DNA from: Pseudarthrobacter sp. fls2-241-R2A-127
Lineage (GTDB): Bacteria; Actinomycetota; Actinomycetes; Actinomycetales; Micrococcaceae
Length of the DNA stretch: 64,000 nucleotides
Direction: 5' to 3'
Assembly: GCF_030209355.1 (NCBI RefSeq)
Contig: NZ_JARVSF010000009.1
Coordinates: 1 to 64,000, forward strand
In this document: positions 61,037 to 64,000 of the stretch, piece after piece
Layout: each line of letters opens with the position of its first letter
Position numbering within the stretch: position 1 is the first letter of the stretch
Made by a program: the position numbers and the translations under genes
The notes under the pieces: generated by a model
What the model saw: the letters and a program-made list of their open reading frames with translations, nothing else
What the model was told of the DNA's origin: nothing
The model's database searches: none

Positions 61037-61642
61037 TCAGACGGTGCGGACGGCGTCGTCGTAGGCGTACTTGGGCTTCGCCTCGCCCCAGGCTTCCTCA
61101 CCGGGCTGGCCGACGTTGACCACCAGGAAGCTCTTCTGGTCGCCTGCCGGGAAGAAGGCGGCGTCAATGGCCTTGAAGTCGGCGCCGGTCATCGGGCCGG
61201 CGGCGAAACCGAGCGAGCGGACGGCCAGGATGAAGTAGCCGGCCTGCAGGTGGGCGTTGTTGTTGCCCGTCGCGGCGGCGAGCTCGGGATCGGCGTCGTA
61301 CATGGCCTTGGGGGCGTTGTAGCCGGGCAGGAAGCTGTCCCACTTGCCCGCCCAGTCGGTGTCATAGCTGAGGATGGCCACCAGCGGAGCCGACGCAGTC
61401 TTGGCCTGGTTGCCGCGGGACAGCGCATCCACCAGGGTGGCGCGGGCTTCGGGCGAGCGGACATAGGTGACGCGCAGCGGCTGGGAGTTGAAGGCGGTGG
61501 GCCCGAACTTGGTCAGTTCGTAGATGGCCTGCGCCTGCTCCTCGGTCACCTCGCCGGTGAACGTGTTGGCGGTGCGGGCCTGGGCGAAGATCGCGTCCAC
61601 GGCTGCCGAATCGATAACCGCTTCTTCGTGGGCAATGGTCAT
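61037..61642 (-). CDS. Nitroreductase-family protein, RutE-like malonic semialdehyde reductase
   Basis: A 201-residue flavin enzyme of the RutE/HadB branch of the nitroreductase fold. Marks are FTGEVTEEQAQAIYELTKFGPTAFNSQPLRVTYV (FMN-phosphate site Ser/Gln) and NNNAHLQAGYFILAVRSLGFAAGPMTG, typical of RutE. In E. coli RutE reduces malonic semialdehyde from uracil breakdown. The other rut genes are not in this window, but the next gene is a uracil-type permease. The ATG at 61642 is chosen as the start of the conserved sequence. Confidence 0.88.
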   Translation of the reverse strand: MTIAHEEAVIDSAAVDAIFAQARTANTFTGEVTEEQAQAIYELTKFGPTAFNSQPLRVTYVRSPEARATLVDALSRGNQAKTASAPLVAILSYDTDWAGKWDSFLPGYNAPKAMYDADPELAAATGNNNAHLQAGYFILAVRSLGFAAGPMTGADFKAIDAAFFPAGDQKSFLVVNVGQPGEEAWGEAKPKYAYDDAVRTV

Positions 61643-61841
61643 TGGCTTACCTTTCGCTGTGCCGCCCGCTTCCCGGGGTGGCCTCTGTGCTTTCCATAGT
61701 TGCAACTTCAAGTGCTTGGTTCCTCTTCCCATGACGGCACGTGACGTTGGCCACAACGGACGGCAGCGAAATACTTGGCGGTATTCTGGACCGAGTTATC
61801 CTTCGCCCCCTCGCGGCACCCCCTGAAAGGCATTCCTTCCC

Positions 61842-63194
61842 ATGAGCATGCTCGGAATCAAATGGAAGCTGCACGGCACCGGCAAGACCATCAAGCCCGG
61901 CCAGGTGGTGGCCCCGGATGAGCGGCTGGCCTGGCCCCTGACCATCGGCGTGGGCATGCAGCACGTGGTGGCAATGTTCGGCGCCACCTTCCTGGTGCCC
62001 ATCATCACCGGGATGCCGCCGGCCACCACGCTGTTCTTCTCCGGCATCGGAACACTGCTCTTCCTGGTGGTCACCAAGGGCCGGGTGCCCAGCTACCTCG
62101 GCTCCAGCTTTGCGTTCATCGCGCCCATCACTGCCTCACAGGCACAGTTCGGCATCCCCGGCGCGCTGGGCGGCGTAGTGCTCGCCGGCGCCACGCTCGC
62201 CCTGGTGGGTGCCGTGGTGCAGAAGTTCGGCGCCGGGTGGATCAACCGGCTGATGCCGCCCATCGTCACCGGCGCCATCGTGGCGCTGATCGGCCTGAAC
62301 CTTGCCCCCGCGGCCAAACAGAACTTCGACGCCGCGCCCATCACCGCCGTCGTCACACTGGCCACGATCATCCTGGTCAGCGTCCTGTTCCGCGGAATCC
62401 TCGGCCGGCTCAGCATCCTGGTGGGCGTCGTGGTGGGTTACCTGGTGGCCATGGTCCGGGGCGAGGTGGCCTACGACAAGATGGACGCCGCAGCCTGGGT
62501 TGGCCTGCCGCATTTCCAGACCCCCGAGTTCCACATCGGCGTGCTGGGGCTGTTCGTCCCCGTCGTCCTGGTGCTGGTGGCAGAGAACATCGGCCATGTG
62601 AAGTCGGTTGCCGCCATGACGGGGCAGAACCTCGACGACGTCTCCGGCCGGGCGCTGATGGCTGACGGCGCGGCGACGGTCCTCGCCGGCCTTGGTGGAG
62701 GCTCGGGCACCACCACCTACGCGGAGAACATCGGCGTCATGGCAGCCACCAAGGTGTATTCGACGGCGGCCTACTGGGTGGCCGGCATGTTCGCCATCCT
62801 GCTGAGTTTCTCACCCAAGTTCGGCGAACTGATTGCCACCGTCCCGGCCGGCGTCCTGGGCGGCGCGGCCACCATGCTGTACGGCATGATCGGCGTCCTG
62901 GGCGTGAAGATCTGGGTGCAGAACAAGGTGAACTTCGCCAATCCGGTAAACCTGACCACCGCGGCCGTGGCCCTGATCATCGGCATCGCCGACTACACGT
63001 GGACCATCGGCGACCTCAAGTTCACCGGTATCGCGCTGGGTTCGGCAGCGGCACTGGTGATCTACCACGGCATGCGGGCCATCGCGAAGGCGCGGGGAAC
63101 GGCGGCCGAGCCCGAAACCGAGCAGACAGGACTGCCGCCGGCCGTCAAGGCTGCCATGAATGCAGCCTCGAAGCGGTCGCCCAGGAAGCGCTGA
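61842..63194 (+). CDS. Uracil/xanthine permease, NCS2 family
   Basis: A 450-residue nucleobase:proton symporter with about 14 hydrophobic segments. N-terminal marks are LTIGVGMQHVVAMFGATFLVPIITG; the binding-site signature is VAENIGHVKSVAAMTGQN with its Glu, and GGSGTTTYAENIGVMAATKVYS follows. These match the uracil branch (UraA/RutG/PyrP) rather than the xanthine/urate branch. A GAAAGG site precedes ATG 61842. Divergent from the RutE-like gene with 199 bases between, so shared regulation in pyrimidine use is plausible. Confidence 0.92.
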   Translation: MSMLGIKWKLHGTGKTIKPGQVVAPDERLAWPLTIGVGMQHVVAMFGATFLVPIITGMPPATTLFFSGIGTLLFLVVTKGRVPSYLGSSFAFIAPITASQAQFGIPGALGGVVLAGATLALVGAVVQKFGAGWINRLMPPIVTGAIVALIGLNLAPAAKQNFDAAPITAVVTLATIILVSVLFRGILGRLSILVGVVVGYLVAMVRGEVAYDKMDAAAWVGLPHFQTPEFHIGVLGLFVPVVLVLVAENIGHVKSVAAMTGQNLDDVSGRALMADGAATVLAGLGGGSGTTTYAENIGVMAATKVYSTAAYWVAGMFAILLSFSPKFGELIATVPAGVLGGAATMLYGMIGVLGVKIWVQNKVNFANPVNLTTAAVALIIGIADYTWTIGDLKFTGIALGSAAALVIYHGMRAIAKARGTAAEPETEQTGLPPAVKAAMNAASKRSPRKR

Positions 63195-63206
63195 CCCGTT
63201 CCGGCG

Positions 63207-64000
63207 TCAGGCCACCCGGTCCGCCCTCCCGTCCGGGCCGCCGGCTGCCGTGCCGGGGCCCATCACCGACCCCTTGGCCGGGTGTCCCGGCGGGAAGGGA
63301 CCGGGAAGGCCTTGGCCGAAGACCGGGCCGGCCTGCGGCCGCTTGGCCGCCAGCGCGTCGGCCTGGTGCGGCCGCAACTGCTTGAGCACCCACGGCATGA
63401 AATACTGCCGCGCCCACACCAGGTCCTCCGCCCGGGCCTGCGTCCACCCGTGGGCCGGAAGCGGCCTTGGCTGCAACGGCTTGAGCGCATGCTCCACGCC
63501 CAGCGCGTCCAGGGTAGCCGCGGCCACGGCATGGTGGCCCAGTGGCGACAGATGCAGCCGGTCCGGGTCCCACATGGACGCGTGCTGAAGTTCCGGCAGG
63601 CACCACAGGTCAACCATGATGGCGTGATGCCGGGCCCCAATGGTGTGCAGATGCTCGTTGTAGATGGCCACGCGGCCGCGGATCTTGCCGAAGACCGGCG
63701 TGTTGCCCCAGTCCGGGCCCGCAAACAGGAGCACGGTGGCACCGGTGGCCGCGAGCGTACCGATGGCCTGGTCCAGCTTCCCTGCCAGCTTGTCCGGGTC
63801 GCCGTGCCGGAAGATGATGTCGTTGCCACCGGCGGCAATGGCTACGAGGTCCGGCTTGAGGGACAGTGCCGCAGAAAGTTGCCCGTCGAGGATTTGCCGC
63901 AGCAGCATTCCACGGATGGCCAGGTTGGCGTACGCGAAGTCGGGCCGGCCTGACGCCAGCTCCTCGGCCACACGGTCCGCCCAGCCGCGGAGGCCGCCCA
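63207..64000 (-). CDS. SGNH/GDSL-type hydrolase, N-terminus outside the window
   Basis: The C-terminal part (about 264 codons) of a leftward gene that enters from beyond position 64000. The sequence GWADRVAEELASGRPDFAYANLAIRG follows the missing GDS motif block, LVAIAAGGNDIIF is block III with the oxyanion Asn, and DPDRLHLSPLGHHAVA near residue 165 of the visible part is block V with the catalytic Asp-x-x-His. The tail is Gly/Pro-rich. Relatives are lipases or acyl-esterases of broad specificity. It converges on the uracil permease gene with only 12 bases between. Confidence 0.9.
   Translation of the reverse strand, partial: GGLRGWADRVAEELASGRPDFAYANLAIRGMLLRQILDGQLSAALSLKPDLVAIAAGGNDIIFRHGDPDKLAGKLDQAIGTLAATGATVLLFAGPDWGNTPVFGKIRGRVAIYNEHLHTIGARHHAIMVDLWCLPELQHASMWDPDRLHLSPLGHHAVAAATLDALGVEHALKPLQPRPLPAHGWTQARAEDLVWARQYFMPWVLKQLRPHQADALAAKRPQAGPVFGQGLPGPFPPGHPAKGSVMGPGTAAGGPDGRADRVA

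Noticed and set aside
1-64000. tRNA or rRNA genes
   Set aside because: No sequence resembling a tRNA cloverleaf with a conserved T-arm or an rRNA segment was noticed in the intergenic regions; a tRNAscan-SE run would settle this.

Overview
The window is about 64 kb of high-GC chromosome from an actinobacterium, most likely a member of the Micrococcaceae close to Arthrobacter or Pseudarthrobacter. This is inferred from gene content and order: Lsr2 beside ClpC, the zincin-tilS-hpt-ftsH-folE-folP-folB-folK run, frequent GTG starts, 1-4 base stop/start overlaps, and an Xfp-type phosphoketolase. No rRNA, tRNA, CRISPR array, prophage or insertion sequence was recognised. Both ends cut a gene: a membrane protein on the left and an SGNH-hydrolase on the right.

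Layout. 1-5.4 kb: a partial membrane protein, clpC, lsr2, a 58-codon membrane peptide and lysS. 5.5-16.9 kb: a nitrogen-scavenging block of permease, two DUF1989 proteins, a urea/guanidine carboxylase and an allophanate hydrolase, with a divergent TetR regulator. Two paralogous alpha/beta hydrolases flank it. 16.9-19.7 kb: a DHA2 exporter, a PfpI/DJ-1 protein and a small orphan protein. 19.7-32.9 kb: two long leftward runs, zincin-tilS-hpt-lacI-ftsH-folE-folP-folB-folK-DUF3180-PH-PH-DUF2520-panC, which join tRNA-Ile modification, purine salvage, membrane proteolysis, folate and pantothenate synthesis. 33-41.5 kb: a PBP4-like carboxypeptidase, pyrophosphatase, carboxylesterase, DUF429 protein, phosphoketolase, an HTH protein and a histidine phosphatase. 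41.5-50.8 kb: a HAD phosphatase, an AbiEi-like/DUF559 putative nuclease framed by palindromes, serS, a lipid kinase, pheA with a rhodanese, an amidase, several small proteins and a LapA-like membrane protein. 50.9-55.9 kb: a probable malonate-use cluster with a fused AccD/AccA-type protein, a class III CoA-transferase, a MatC-like carrier and a divergent GntR regulator. 56-64 kb: a DUF4190 protein, the lysE/lysG amino-acid export pair, a NERD protein, pgm, a RutE-like nitroreductase, a uracil permease and the truncated SGNH hydrolase.

Most of the window is core metabolism. The items most worth attention are: (i) the operon that would usually be annotated as urea amidolyase but whose gene set fits guanidine assimilation better; (ii) the malonate cluster, whose carboxyltransferase lacks the zinc finger of true AccD and has no biotin carboxylase partner beside it; (iii) the putative nuclease gene bordered by copies of one palindromic motif; (iv) a family of long perfect hairpins at convergent gene ends, one with a 32-bp tandem duplication; and (v) small open frames with strong ribosome-binding sites or coupled starts.
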